The notes: generated by a model not told the origin, from the letters alone. A stretch of DNA of 64,000 nt from Alphaproteobacteria bacterium LSUCC0719 (GCA_040839025.1 JBFPJN010000004.1:186001-250000), one strand, 5' to 3'; positions 44,916 through 54,333 are shown, numbered from the stretch's first letter. Numbers and translations: made by a program.

Positions 44916-45033
44916 GCGACATTTTGATGGCTGGCCGGGATGAGTGGACCGGGATGGGTGGGCCGGGCCTTGTTGGAAGCTGCGTCATTTACCACAGTTG
45001 ACGTGCAGCTTTTCCAGCCCCTAGCGTGGTCCC

Positions 45034-45435
45034 ATGTATGGACGTTGGTTTGCAAATATTCTCATCGGACTACTGGCGCTGTGGGGACTCTACACCATAG
45101 TCGCCACGTTTCTTGGCATCACCATTTACTTTCCGTTCAGGGTCTCTGAGAGCCAAGAGATTCCCTACCATCGTTGGCAAAGTGTCCGCCTCGCAATGAT
45201 AGCGACCTTCGTATTCTATGGGTTCATGCATCTGATTTTTGGCAGCCGAGAGGTTTATCCCGTCCATTTTCTGAAGACATACCTTTTCATGCTGTCCATC
45301 GTTGGTACCTTTGTGTTCCTTAAAGCTGAAGTGCCGCCGCATGAATATCTGCTTGCCGGACTATTCTTCTGGATCGCTATCACGCTACATCTGGCATCAG
45401 GGCAACGTATGCGACGCTATTCCTCAAGGAAATAG
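45034..45435 (+). CDS. Hypothetical four-segment membrane protein
   Basis: A 133-residue protein with membrane segments near residues 8-28 (LIGLLALWGLYTIVATFLG), 51-68, 79-96 and 105-122. Family not recognised. Directly downstream is a broken acyltransferase. It lies where gene density and base composition begin to change toward the island. Confidence 0.5.
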   Translation: MYGRWFANILIGLLALWGLYTIVATFLGITIYFPFRVSESQEIPYHRWQSVRLAMIATFVFYGFMHLIFGSREVYPVHFLKTYLFMLSIVGTFVFLKAEVPPHEYLLAGLFFWIAITLHLASGQRMRRYSSRK

Positions 45436-45487
45436 TGGCCAAACGATGAAACTGATCGATCTGGAGTGCAATCTGGTCCTTGGGTAA

Positions 45488-45775
45488 ACGCTGATTGGTG
45501 TCACCCACACCCTCATCAAGAAAAGCGTTACACCGGTGAAGTGGCTGGTTGAACTGTCCTATCCGGTCTATCTGGTTCACCTGCTGCCAGCGATGGTAAT
45601 CAGCGCAATCCTGATCGGCCAAGGGGCAGGCCAGACAATGGTCGTGTTGGGCACGGTATGCGCAACCTTCATCATCAGTGTGATTGTCTATTACCTGCTG
45701 ATCAAATTTACCCCGTTGAACTGGATCATCAGCGGCTACCGGAAATCATGGCTCAGGTTGCCTGGATCGAGATAG
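45488..45775 (+). pseudogene. C-terminal remnant of an acyltransferase-3 family protein
   Basis: After an in-frame stop at 45485, the frame reads TLIGVTHTLIKKSVTPVKW then LVELSYPVYLVHLLPAMVIS and two further helices, matching the C-terminal end of OpgC/acyltransferase-3 proteins. The catalytic N-terminal part (about 250 residues) is absent. A GTG inside (45536) could start a short product, but this is best read as decay. Confidence 0.6.
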
Positions 45776-45921
45776 ACGAATTGCCGGGCAACCAAACTTT
45801 GTCACGCTTCAACATCTGCAAGCCTCCGGTCAGTGGTCGAAGATTTCCGCTTTTGAATGGTCACGCCGCCTATTCCTGCTAGGATCTTTCGCGTTATTCG
45901 TTTGATAGATAAGGAACCCTC

Positions 45922-46227
45922 ATGTCACAGGGCACAGAATTCTGCGCAATTCTCTCGATCCGTTACCTCAACCCCCTACTCATGGGATCAGCCCATGACT
46001 GGGTCAACGACAACATGCCGCCAATGCCCGAGGGCGTCATCCGGATGCGGAACTTCCATATCGCACCGGATCGCGGCATGACAATCATCTGGTTCGACAA
46101 TCAAGAACATCTGGAGTTCGCATTTCCGCACCTGAAGGCATTCCAGCAGCAGATCGCTGAACGGTTCGAGGGCCGTGTCGAGGCGCAGAAAGGCATCACC
46201 AGCCCCGAGCTTGATTTCGGCGACTAA
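45922..46227 (+). CDS. Small protein, first of three alpha/beta-barrel-like proteins
   Basis: A 101-residue soluble protein. Predicted pattern is strand-helix-strand (CAILSIRYLNPLL; MTIIWFDNQEHLEFAFPHL), compatible with a dimeric ferredoxin-like fold. The segment around IIWFDNQEHLEFAFPHL aligns in position with EYRDMEAYEACDKV of the next gene. Family not certain. Confidence 0.5.
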   Translation: MSQGTEFCAILSIRYLNPLLMGSAHDWVNDNMPPMPEGVIRMRNFHIAPDRGMTIIWFDNQEHLEFAFPHLKAFQQQIAERFEGRVEAQKGITSPELDFGD

Positions 46228-46277
46228 TGATCGACGCTTAAAGGCGATACAAACATAACGCACACAGGAGGCGAATG

Positions 46278-46610
46278 ATGTCCGGTGAGATAATCAGCTT
46301 TACGACCGTCGAATACCCCGATGAAGCTTCCATGCTACAGGCCCGAGAGGCGTTCCAGCAGGAAATGAGCAAACTTGCGGACAAATTGCGGCCCTTGGGC
46401 ATGACCAGGTTCCATTCCAGCCGCCTGTTCCTGCCGGAGGGCAGGTTCATTATTGGTAACTGGCTGGAGTATCGCGATATGGAAGCCTACGAGGCTTGCG
46501 ATAAGGTTTGGCAAGAAACCACTGCGGATTTTTCAGAGAAATACGGACACCTGTTCGAAGGTGTTACCGTAACGCCTCATCGCGGTGAAGTGATGGACGA
46601 TTATTCCTAA
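46278..46610 (+). CDS. Small protein, second of three alpha/beta-barrel-like proteins
   Basis: A 110-residue soluble protein; AGGAGG lies 6 bp before the ATG (an ATG three bases earlier is too close). NWLEYRDMEAYEACDKVWQE carries the shared EYRD-x-x-AY-x-x-C pattern with the third gene. No Cys metal site or signal peptide is seen. An enzyme of the antibiotic-biosynthesis-monooxygenase/NIPSNAP fold is plausible. Confidence 0.55.
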   Translation: MSGEIISFTTVEYPDEASMLQAREAFQQEMSKLADKLRPLGMTRFHSSRLFLPEGRFIIGNWLEYRDMEAYEACDKVWQETTADFSEKYGHLFEGVTVTPHRGEVMDDYS

Positions 46611-46665
46611 ACATGGAGTGCAGAGTTCCATGGAAAACAAATTCTTCTAAAGGATGAGCGATTAG

Positions 46666-47007
46666 ATGACAAACACCTCAATGATAAACTATTCCACACG
46701 TGACTTCGCTACAAAGGAACAGTTGGAACTTTACCTTCTGCGCCAAGAGAAAGCCTTTTCACCAGAGGTAATTAAACTTTTCACAGACGCAGGTATGCTC
46801 CGTCGGGTTGTTACGCAGATTTGGAACACAGAGCAATCATATCGGGTTGGTATAATCTTTGAGTACCGTGACCAAGACGCCTACGTTTCCTGTCAGGCTC
46901 TTCTAAAAGAGCATTATCTTCCTGCTGTCGAGGGTTTGACAACCAAAGTGGTTGGGTCTCGCGGAGTTGTCGTCCACGAATTTGTATCAGACGAATACCA
47001 AGACTGA
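46666..47007 (+). CDS. Small protein, third of three alpha/beta-barrel-like proteins
   Basis: A 113-residue protein with GIIFEYRDQDAYVSCQALLK, which shares the EYRD-x-x-AY-x-x-C motif with the preceding protein. It is lower in GC than its neighbours and has AAGGATGAG upstream. It lies at the left edge of the apparent island. Function unknown. Confidence 0.5.
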   Translation: MTNTSMINYSTRDFATKEQLELYLLRQEKAFSPEVIKLFTDAGMLRRVVTQIWNTEQSYRVGIIFEYRDQDAYVSCQALLKEHYLPAVEGLTTKVVGSRGVVVHEFVSDEYQD

Positions 47008-47351
47008 ACGGTGAGGCTCCTCCGGCACATCTACAAACGTCCTATTCAACCTGCTTTTTTGAAACCGCTGCCCGTCGAACCCAAAGGGTGGTGTTTGTCG
47101 TTCATGGGATCCAACCAGGGTGGACGTCGGTCAGTCACCTGTTTGTAACACCCTGTATAACAAATGTGCCTGTTGACTTGAGACCGGCCAAACCTAAGCT
47201 ACTGATATTGCTCAAGGGTGACTTGAGTTGACGAAAGTATCGTGGGGAAAGGTGGTGCCCGGGGGCGGCACTGAACAGATGTTTCAGTGTGTTGCGTGAG
47301 GTTTCATTGGTTTATTTTATTTACTATTAAACAATGTGTTGATGAGGTTTT
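47008..47351. other. Intergenic region left of the integrase
   Basis: 344 bp with no gene recognised. It holds a short CTCAAG/CTTGAG inverted pair and the tRNA-end-like segment reported separately. This is the expected place for an attachment site. Confidence 0.6.
47253..47276 (-). other. tRNA 3'-end-like sequence, candidate att core
   Basis: Read on the minus strand, 47276-47253 is GTTCA, three varied bases, CCGCC, then CCCGGGC and ACCA: a T-loop start, T-stem arm, 7-base acceptor arm and CCA end. It best resembles a tRNA-Leu 3' end (about 20 of 24 positions from memory). The 5' side of the tRNA is missing. The fragment points its CCA side left, outward from the integrase, which is the orientation expected for an element lying to the right. 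Confidence 0.5.
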
Positions 47352-48584
47352 GTGTCTCAGAACGTTTCACTGGATGTCACAAGATCTCAGATTAAAAGGT
47401 GGATAATTAGGTGGATAGAATTGGCGCCCCGTGATCGCCTCTCTGCGGCATTCATTAAATCTGCAAAACCAGGCAAGCATTGTGATGGTGCTGGCTTGTG
47501 GTTCCATAAACGCGCCGATGGCGGTGCACAATGGTTCCTGCGTTTTGACCGATATGGTAAGCGCTGTGAGATGGGGCTCGGCGGGTTCCCCCGTGTAAGC
47601 TTGAAGCAGGCTCGTGGGCTGGCAGCGACGGCAAGATCACAGCTTGCTGCTGGCATTGATCCCATTAAGGAGCGCCGAAGACTGAAGCGCGAAGCCCTGC
47701 AGTCAGCCAACACGTTTGAGCATCTGGCTCATGAAGCCTTCGAGGCCCAGAAATCGGAGTTGAAGGGTGATGGCAAGAATGGTCGCTGGTTTACGCCGCT
47801 GGCACTGCATGTCCTGCCTAAACTCGGATCAGTGCCTGTAGAAGAGATAACGCCGCGAGATCTCCGTGATTGCATTGGTCCGCTATGGCATGAGAAAGCG
47901 GATACAGCGCGCAAGGCTCTTAACAGAACAAACCTCGTCATAAGGCATGCCGCAGCTCTGGGCCTGGATGTGGACATCGGCCTTGCCGAGAAGACAAAGC
48001 TGCTCTTGGGTAAGACAAGACATGTGGTAAAGCACATTCCATCAATGCCATGGCAAGAGGCGCCAGCCTTCTATCAATCACTATGCGACAGGTCCTTGCC
48101 GCAGCTGGCTCTGCGATTGCTCATGTTGACCGGTCTTCGCAGTCATCCGGTGAGGTATGCCCATCTCGATGAGATCGATGGGGACATCTGGACAGTCCCC
48201 GGAGAGAAAATGAAGGGCCGCAAAGGCAAAACCTCGGACTTCCGGGTACCCCTTACACCCGAAGCCCTTCACGTCATCGAACTTGCCAGTCAGCAGCAGC
48301 GAGATGGTCACATATTCCCTGGTGTAAAACGCGGGGTCATATCCGATGCCTCAATGGCGCGGCTCATGGAACGGAGAGGGCTTGAGGCAAGACCGCATGG
48401 CTTTCGTTCAACGCTGCGTGTGTGGCTGACAGAAAGCCAGCAGGCAAGCCGCGAAGTGGCTGAGACAATCATCGCACATCAAACTGGATCGCTTACAGAA
48501 CGCGCCTACAACCGCACAGACTTCCTCGAGCAAAGAAGAGAACTGATGGAGGTTTGGGAGAGACACCTTAAATCAGCAGAATAG
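47352..48584 (+). CDS. int: P4-type tyrosine integrase
   Basis: A 410-residue integrase. Residues 30-110 carry the arm-binding (DUF4102) domain (GAGLWFHKRADGG, GLGGFPRVSLKQAR); the catalytic core has LTGLRSHPVRYAHL (Arg), HGFRSTLRVWL (His-x-x-Arg), IIAHQTG (His) and AYNRTDFLEQRR (Tyr nucleophile). All catalytic residues are present, so it may be active. Start: GTG 47352, though TTG 47421 behind GGTGG is possible. Confidence 0.9.
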   Translation: MSQNVSLDVTRSQIKRWIIRWIELAPRDRLSAAFIKSAKPGKHCDGAGLWFHKRADGGAQWFLRFDRYGKRCEMGLGGFPRVSLKQARGLAATARSQLAAGIDPIKERRRLKREALQSANTFEHLAHEAFEAQKSELKGDGKNGRWFTPLALHVLPKLGSVPVEEITPRDLRDCIGPLWHEKADTARKALNRTNLVIRHAAALGLDVDIGLAEKTKLLLGKTRHVVKHIPSMPWQEAPAFYQSLCDRSLPQLALRLLMLTGLRSHPVRYAHLDEIDGDIWTVPGEKMKGRKGKTSDFRVPLTPEALHVIELASQQQRDGHIFPGVKRGVISDASMARLMERRGLEARPHGFRSTLRVWLTESQQASREVAETIIAHQTGSLTERAYNRTDFLEQRRELMEVWERHLKSAE

Positions 48585-48699
48585 GAGCCGGTCAGTGGTT
48601 GGGCCACCGAAGGAGTGGGCCAAGATATATGGAAGTGGCTACGGTCTCGAGGTTAAAGCCAGATGGATGAGAGCAATTGTCAGCAACCACTAGCCGTTC

Positions 48700-48966
48700 C
48701 TAATCCGGCAAACCCTTCACTGGAATGTGATGTTTTTTCAACACAAAAACCATAGCAAGTGCACCGGCCAGGCTGCCGATAAATTCAGCGATGTAGGGAA
48801 TATCCAGCCCTAACTGTCTCAGTATTGTGTTTGCAGCTATGGCGGCAATTCCGCCGATTATCATGGCCGCTAGGATGATCGGCACCCATGCAAGAACGAG
48901 ATGGCGTGTGCCTTTAAGCTCCAAACCACCCTCGTGCCAAAATGTAAGAGATGGAAGCAAAGACAA
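48700..48966 (-). CDS. Possible small membrane protein
   Basis: A frame of up to 88 residues with two hydrophobic segments (LVLAWVPIILAAMIIGGIAA and AEFIGSLAGALAMVFVL) and a short basic C terminus. The start is unclear: TTG at 48966 is not convincing and an internal start is likely. Family not recognised. Confidence 0.4.
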   Translation of the reverse strand: MSLLPSLTFWHEGGLELKGTRHLVLAWVPIILAAMIIGGIAAIAANTILRQLGLDIPYIAEFIGSLAGALAMVFVLKKHHIPVKGLPD

Positions 48967-49159
48967 TCAGAAGAAACACAATGCCGAAACGATTTGGCTT
49001 TTTTGATCTGTTTGGCCTGCCAGTTGACAGCGCATTCGTAGCAAGGGTGTTGCGAAATAGATCCTTGTCCATGTCTCTCTGCCTTTTGATAACCCAGGCT
49101 AGTGGCGAACTGGGGCAACCGGGAGGTTACATTAGAATTTTCTACAGATGAAGACCGCG

Positions 49160-49363
49160 TCAGCCTCGATTATGAGTTCTTTTATACAGCTCCGCAACGA
49201 TCCCACTGGCTGTCTTCTCGAACATTGCCGGTATCGCAGCATGTATTGTGGCCGCCCCCGCTGCCAGAAAAAGTTTCGCTGCAAAGGTCAGGGCAAAATG
49301 ACCATGCTCAAAATATGTTTCATTCACCTGTTTCGGATGATCCAGAAATATCTTGGTAAGCAC
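49160..49363 (-). CDS. DUF6356 family small membrane protein
   Basis: A 67-residue protein. LTKIFLDHPKQVNETYFEHG at the N terminus is the DUF6356 hallmark, followed by one hydrophobic helix (FAAKLFLAAGAATIHAAIPAM). Start chosen at GTG 49363 because AAGGAG is 9 bp upstream and the family begins with this segment; an ATG lies at 49387. Function unknown. Confidence 0.7.
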   Translation of the reverse strand: MLTKIFLDHPKQVNETYFEHGHFALTFAAKLFLAAGAATIHAAIPAMFEKTASGIVAELYKRTHNRG

Positions 49364-49614
49364 TGGCACTGTCTCCTTTCTTTGCATTGAGGATATTTTA
49401 CTTAATTACAACGATAATTTGATTAATTTTTTCTAAATATGAAAGTAAATCAACAAATTTATTTTTCATATTCTTGTGGATCGGACCATGTAGGCCCAAG
49501 GACAAGAAGCCAGCATCCAACATCATGTATAAGCCACAAAACGTGCATGACTGATCGGCGGATGTTTGGTGTGATGTTTGGCACATGGATCCTAAACAAT
49601 GGAATTGAATCGCA

Positions 49615-50850
49615 ATGGCACATCTTGATCGACAGCGCGCTTCCCAGTTGATGTCTCAGGCCGGCATTGATGGTCTGATCCTGCTTTCACCGGAAAGCTT
49701 TATATATGCGACTGGCGCTTCGTCCGGGGTGGCGACGATGTGGCGTCGGACAGGTGCTGTCGCTGTTTTGGTGCCTGCCGCCCCCAATATTCCCGAAACC
49801 GCCATTGTCAGCGATTTGTTTGCCCGGAATTTCAAAAAGGCCAGCCACATCAAAGACGTTCGGGAAAGCCCAATTTGGGTGGAAACCACCGACCTTCATG
49901 AATTCGATCCCAGTTGGGATCCCGAAGATATCATAGCATCTGCGTGGCAGGAGGCCGGTCGCGCCCACGAATTTGCCCGACCGACCACATTTGACCCGTC
50001 AGTTTGCTATCAACATTTGGCAGATGCTCTGGCCGAGGGCGGCCTTGACGGTGCAAAGATCGGGTTCGAAGCATCCGCGGTGTCGGTAAGTGATTTTCCC
50101 GTCATGAAACACACGCTTGGCGATGTGGAACTGATCGACGCAAGTGAAGTGCTGGCAAAACTCAAGATGGTCAAATCGGCTGGCGAGATTGAAAATTTGC
50201 GAAAGGCTGTGGAAATAGCCGAAAGCGGAATTCGGGCAGTGCAGGGGGCGATTGCTCCCGCAGTAACCCGGCAACAATTGGCAGGCACATGGAATGCAGC
50301 TATTGCCCGACATCCAGATCATGCCGCTTTGTCGGGCGCATGGGAGTATATTTCTGTAGGTCCAGACCCATGGAGCGGGAATGCATCGGCACAGGCAGGG
50401 GACCTGATCAAGGTTGATGTCGGGTGCCTGGTGAACGGATACACGTCTGACACCGGAAGAACCTATGTGCTCGGCCCTCCCGAAGATTTGCACGCCCGCA
50501 TACATGATGCATTGATGAAAGGGTTCATCGCCGGATCAGCGTTGTTGGCTCCAGGCATAGCCTTGGCGGAGGTGCATGTTGTGACTCAGGAGGCCATCAG
50601 GGCGGCAGGGTTTTCTGATTACACGCGAGGGCATTTCGGGCATGGCCTTGGTGCTGGTCTTGGCAGCGAGGAATGGCCTTTCATCTCTGCCGATGCTACC
50701 ACGATCCTTGAGCCGGGGATGGTGATGGCCTTTGAGTGCCCTTGGTATATTACAGGGGTGGGAGGCCTTATCATCGAAAACCAGGTTTTGATTACAGAAA
50801 CCGGTCACGAGATGATGAACAGCCTGCCTCTCGACCTCATCGAAATCTAG
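49615..50850 (+). CDS. M24 family metallopeptidase (Xaa-Pro peptidase-like)
   Basis: A 411-residue pita-bread enzyme. The five metal ligands are placed in KVDVG (Asp), SDTGRT (Asp), GHFGHGLG (His), AFECPWY (Glu) and IIENQVL (Glu). The N-terminal domain (creatinase-type) occupies residues 1-150. It could be a proline peptidase or a creatinase-like hydrolase. It converges with the adjacent TRAP operon, with 9 bp between the stops. Confidence 0.85.
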   Translation: MAHLDRQRASQLMSQAGIDGLILLSPESFIYATGASSGVATMWRRTGAVAVLVPAAPNIPETAIVSDLFARNFKKASHIKDVRESPIWVETTDLHEFDPSWDPEDIIASAWQEAGRAHEFARPTTFDPSVCYQHLADALAEGGLDGAKIGFEASAVSVSDFPVMKHTLGDVELIDASEVLAKLKMVKSAGEIENLRKAVEIAESGIRAVQGAIAPAVTRQQLAGTWNAAIARHPDHAALSGAWEYISVGPDPWSGNASAQAGDLIKVDVGCLVNGYTSDTGRTYVLGPPEDLHARIHDALMKGFIAGSALLAPGIALAEVHVVTQEAIRAAGFSDYTRGHFGHGLGAGLGSEEWPFISADATTILEPGMVMAFECPWYITGVGGLIIENQVLITETGHEMMNSLPLDLIEI

Positions 50851-50859
50851 GCGATATCG

Positions 50860-52155
50860 TCACATAAGGGCCTGTGGCAGAAACAGAGCGATCTCTGGCG
50901 CGGCGGTTAAAATCGCAATACCGCTCAGCAGGATTAACCAGTAAGGCATGGCAGCCACGGCAACCTCGCCCAGTGATGCTCTCTCCTTTGTGACTGAAAC
51001 AAGGACAGAAAGGTTCAACCCCACCGGGGGGGTTACCTGGCCAATCTCAATCAACACCGTGATGATAACGCCAAGCCAAATGGCGTCATAGCCAAGGCCG
51101 ACCATCAATGGCACCACAATCGGCAGCGTCATGATCATTAGCGACAACCCGTCGAAGAAACATCCCAACACCAAGTAAATGAGTACCACGAGGGCAAGAA
51201 CAGTGAAGGCGCCATAATTTGCCGTCTGGACCGCTTCCAAAATTGCCTGTGGAACGCCGAGAAGACTGACCGATTGCGCCAGAATCGTCGCGCCGATGAC
51301 CACAAAGGCAATTGAGCCATACAGCAGGATCGCGGCGTAAAAACTCTCAAGCAGCTTTTTTAGCGTCAGCGAACCCCATAATTTACCAATGAGTATGGTG
51401 GCGATGACACCAATGCCAGCAGCCTCGGTCGGCGTGGCGATCCCAAACGCAATACTTCCCATGATAGCCAGGACAAGAAAGAGGAAAGGCCACAGTGTCA
51501 GTATTTTGATCAGGATAACGCTGGCACCTACCCTGAGGCTAGCATCTGGAACGAGTTCAGGCTTTGTCCGGCACCGAAAGTAGATGTACCCCATGAACAT
51601 CAATGCAAAGAGCAGCCCCGGCAGAAGCCCGGCCAGGAAAAGGCGGCCGATTGAGGTTTCGGTTAAAGCGCCATAAATCAAAAGGGAAAGACTGGGCGGA
51701 ATCAACAGCCCCAACGTGCCGCCACCAGCAAGTGAGCCAACCACCATTTTACGGTCATAACCGCGTGTCGTCATTTCGGGATACGCCACCGACCCGACCG
51801 CGGCTGCCGTAGACAGGCTGGATCCGCTCACCGCGCCAAATAATGTGCATACGGCTATGTTGGTATGCAAAAGTCCACCGGGAACGCGTTGAAAAACAGG
51901 CGATAACGCAGCGTAGATCTTTTCACTGATGCCGCTGCGCAACATGATCTCGCCAAGCATGATAAACAGAGGAATGGCGCTTAATGTGAAGGAATTCAGT
52001 ATGTTCCATACTGCATCAATAGCGACGAAAGTCGCTCCATTCGCCAGAAACTGCAGAATGAGCAATCCGGTCAATCCAAGAGCCGCGCCAAGCGCCACGC
52101 CGGATCCTGCCAGAACCACCAGACCCCCGATCAGGACACCCCAGAACGTGCCCAT
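50860..52155 (-). CDS. dctM: TRAP transporter large permease, DctM type
   Basis: A 431-residue multi-pass protein. GGTLGLLIPPSLSLLIYGAL is the DctM signature, and MIMTLPIVVPLMVGLGYD and GQVTPPVGLNLSVL also fit. Its start overlaps the DctQ stop (TGATG). It is the last gene of a three-gene leftward operon. Confidence 0.9.
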   Translation of the reverse strand: MGTFWGVLIGGLVVLAGSGVALGAALGLTGLLILQFLANGATFVAIDAVWNILNSFTLSAIPLFIMLGEIMLRSGISEKIYAALSPVFQRVPGGLLHTNIAVCTLFGAVSGSSLSTAAAVGSVAYPEMTTRGYDRKMVVGSLAGGGTLGLLIPPSLSLLIYGALTETSIGRLFLAGLLPGLLFALMFMGYIYFRCRTKPELVPDASLRVGASVILIKILTLWPFLFLVLAIMGSIAFGIATPTEAAGIGVIATILIGKLWGSLTLKKLLESFYAAILLYGSIAFVVIGATILAQSVSLLGVPQAILEAVQTANYGAFTVLALVVLIYLVLGCFFDGLSLMIMTLPIVVPLMVGLGYDAIWLGVIITVLIEIGQVTPPVGLNLSVLVSVTKERASLGEVAVAAMPYWLILLSGIAILTAAPEIALFLPQALM

Positions 52156-52676
52156 CAGCTTGTCCTATCGTCGACAGAGAGGCCGCGCAAGACAAATGCG
52201 AGGCCGCTTAAAAGCATTGATATTGGCAGCAACGCCATCCACGGATACATCAGAAGTCGTCCAACCTCAGTCTTGATCTCCCGGTCGAAGGCAAATTCAA
52301 ACCAGGGCAGGCACAACGCAAAGAACCACAGACAGAACGCCAGGCCAAACAGGCCGGCCATGATGTTCACCGGTCGCTTTGTACGTTCGGGCAGGTAGGT
52401 CAAAAGCATGAGCACACGCACATGCTTGGCACGAAGTGTGATCAGTGGCAGCGCGAGGAAAAAAGCTGCAGTCATCAAGAGGCCAACAAGCTCTTCGGTG
52501 AACCGAAAGGGCGTGTAGGCAAGATACCGCATTGTGACGCTTGCGCCGATCAATCCTACAATCATCACGCCAGCGATCGCTGCCAACACACCCATGGCCA
52601 CGAAAAGTGACTCAAGCCACTTTTCGTAGATTTTCACGCTTGGAACCTGTCGAGCAGCGTTGTTTTTATTCGCCAA
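52155..52676 (-). CDS. dctQ: TRAP transporter small permease, DctQ type
   Basis: A 173-residue protein with four membrane helices, the first around LFVAMGVLAAIAGVMIVGLI. The likely start is TTG 52676, behind GGACGCTAAGC. It is 2 bp from the DctP stop and overlaps DctM. Confidence 0.82.
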   Translation of the reverse strand: MANKNNAARQVPSVKIYEKWLESLFVAMGVLAAIAGVMIVGLIGASVTMRYLAYTPFRFTEELVGLLMTAAFFLALPLITLRAKHVRVLMLLTYLPERTKRPVNIMAGLFGLAFCLWFFALCLPWFEFAFDREIKTEVGRLLMYPWMALLPISMLLSGLAFVLRGLSVDDRTS

Positions 52677-52678
52677 GC

Positions 52679-53689
52679 TTAGCGTCCAAGGACATTTAGG
52701 ATCCGCTGGCGGTATTCAGGTGCCTTGCCACCTGCCTCAGCTGCCAATTCCTGCCATGTTGAAGATGCCGCATTCAGAAAGGCCGAACGATCATCGTCAG
52801 AGAAGGCATCCAGAAATTCAATGCCTTGAGCGGTTAATTTAGCCCGCGCGGCCTGCTCGTTCTCTTCCGCCTTGGAATATTCATTCGTGCGTTTCCAGAC
52901 ATTCGCAGCTGCGGTACTCACAGCCGTGCGTTCTGCATCGGTCAGGCCATTCCAGGCACTTTCAGACGCACCAAGCACATAGGGGACCCCGGCAACCGGA
53001 TACAGATAGGACGCGTATTTTGTCACTTCCTGAAGCGAGATGGTGTGCGCAAACAAAGCCGGATAGACAGCGCAGTCGACAACACCGGTCTGCAGCGCCA
53101 CATACAAATCATTTTGGCCGACGATCTGCGCTGAAACACCAAGTTTGGTGAAAGTCTCGACCTGATCGTTGCTCCAAACACGAAGCTTTCTTGTTCTCAG
53201 ATCATCCAGTGTCCGCACAGGCTTTTCACGACAGAAGATAGACGCTTTGAGCAAAGGTAGCGCCATAAAGCCGGTCGGGACGATGCCCCATTCAGCCAGC
53301 ACTTCTTTATAGATTTCCTGAATTTCAGGCAGCGCCGTGATCAACTCTTCCGGACTGCCAACGGACCCCTGAACCATCACAGCGTTAAGAGCAGGCACAT
53401 CGCGGCCCAGATAATTCGCCCAGACAAGCCCCATTTCTGCGGCGCCGCGAGGCAGCCAGCGTGCCACATCATTGTCTTTCAGATTGAGTGAGCCACCGTG
53501 AAAGACGTCGATGTTCAGACTGCCACCTGACAGCTCGGCAACTTCGGCTGCAAAGGTTTCAAGCTGCTTGGATTCACCTCTGCCTTCCGGCAGGCCGTTA
53601 TTGAATTTCCAATCTGCTGCTTGCACCGCCGCCGCGGAAATGCAGATCCCCAGCGCGACTGGCAATGAAAAACGTAAGAATTTGAGCAT
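52679..53689 (-). CDS. dctP: TRAP transporter solute-binding protein, DctP type
   Basis: A 336-residue periplasmic protein with a signal peptide ([20 protein letters not shown], cleavage near residue 24). [20 protein letters not shown] is the DctP ligand-binding signature. It is first in the operon. The ligand is unknown, but the neighbouring M24 gene suggests a peptide- or amide-derived carboxylate. It is the second complete DctPQM set in the window. Confidence 0.85.
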   Translation of the reverse strand: MLKFLRFSLPVALGICISAAAVQAADWKFNNGLPEGRGESKQLETFAAEVAELSGGSLNIDVFHGGSLNLKDNDVARWLPRGAAEMGLVWANYLGRDVPALNAVMVQGSVGSPEELITALPEIQEIYKEVLAEWGIVPTGFMALPLLKASIFCREKPVRTLDDLRTRKLRVWSNDQVETFTKLGVSAQIVGQNDLYVALQTGVVDCAVYPALFAHTISLQEVTKYASYLYPVAGVPYVLGASESAWNGLTDAERTAVSTAAANVWKRTNEYSKAEENEQAARAKLTAQGIEFLDAFSDDDRSAFLNAASSTWQELAAEAGGKAPEYRQRILNVLGR

Positions 53690-54050
53690 GGTTAACGTCT
53701 CCTGTTTCTAAACCTTCTGCAATAACGTTAGCGACATCTATATGCAGTGACAAGCAACAGCCACTGCGCGTCCAGCCATAGCAGCAATCCTCTGGCCTGC
53801 ATCCAGATTGGGCAAATCCCTTGCGTTATTTTTGGGACCGTTAGGAATACATTTTCTCGCTTGAAGCACTGGATTCCCACCTTTGATCTGGTTTACTGGG
53901 ACTGCTTGCCAAGCCCCAAAGCATCTGATCCAAGGGGGGCGGATCATGCCTTGTCGCATACGGTGCCGAATTAGTGGTGCCTTGGCTTTGGGAAGGTTGT
54001 GGGTTGGTAGTCTTGATGGTGCTGAATTCAATTCATTGCAGGAAAGGATC

Positions 54051-54116
54051 GTGGTTCGTGCACCGTGGACAGGCAACCACGATGCTTGAAAATCAGGACC
54101 TTGAACCACGAACCAC
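54051..54116. repeat. Inverted repeat, GTGGTTCGTG type
   Basis: GTGGTTCGTG (54051-54060) and CACGAACCAC (54107-54116) are perfect 10-bp arms separated by 46 bp; further GTGG/CCAC words fill the space. Confidence 0.7.
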
Positions 54117-54294
54117 GGAACTTATGGTGCCCGCTGAGAGGGTTCGACGCCCTACTCAGGGGCCATTTAAGACCGGACTTTAAATTTATTCAGTATCTTA
54201 GCCGATCAGCACCTGTCAGCCAACGCCCTATTTTGGATAACAGTCTGGATAACAGCCTTGGACCATGGTCCGAGGGCCAAGGCCCAAGCAAAAA

Positions 54295-54333
54295 GGTCCG
54301 TGGTCCACGGACCTTGAGCCGTGGATCGTGGAC
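54295..54333. repeat. Palindrome plus dispersed GAGCCGTGGAT element
   Basis: GGTCCGTGG-T-CCACGGACC (54295-54313) is a perfect palindrome. It is followed by GAGCCGTGGATCGTGGAC (54316-54333), an 18-bp word that recurs with one change at 60021-60038. Confidence 0.75.

Noticed and set aside
47253-47276. Assignment of the integrase-side att to tRNA-fMet, the same tRNA as the HGG module
   Set aside because: By eye the segment agrees with a tRNA-Leu-like end at about 20 of 24 positions but with the fMet end at only about 16, so a shared att site is not claimed.
53738-54109. 123-codon minus-strand frame left of the palindromes
   Set aside because: Composition is unlike a protein (scattered Pro/Arg/Cys, no hydrophobic pattern), no ribosome site, and it crosses the inverted repeats.
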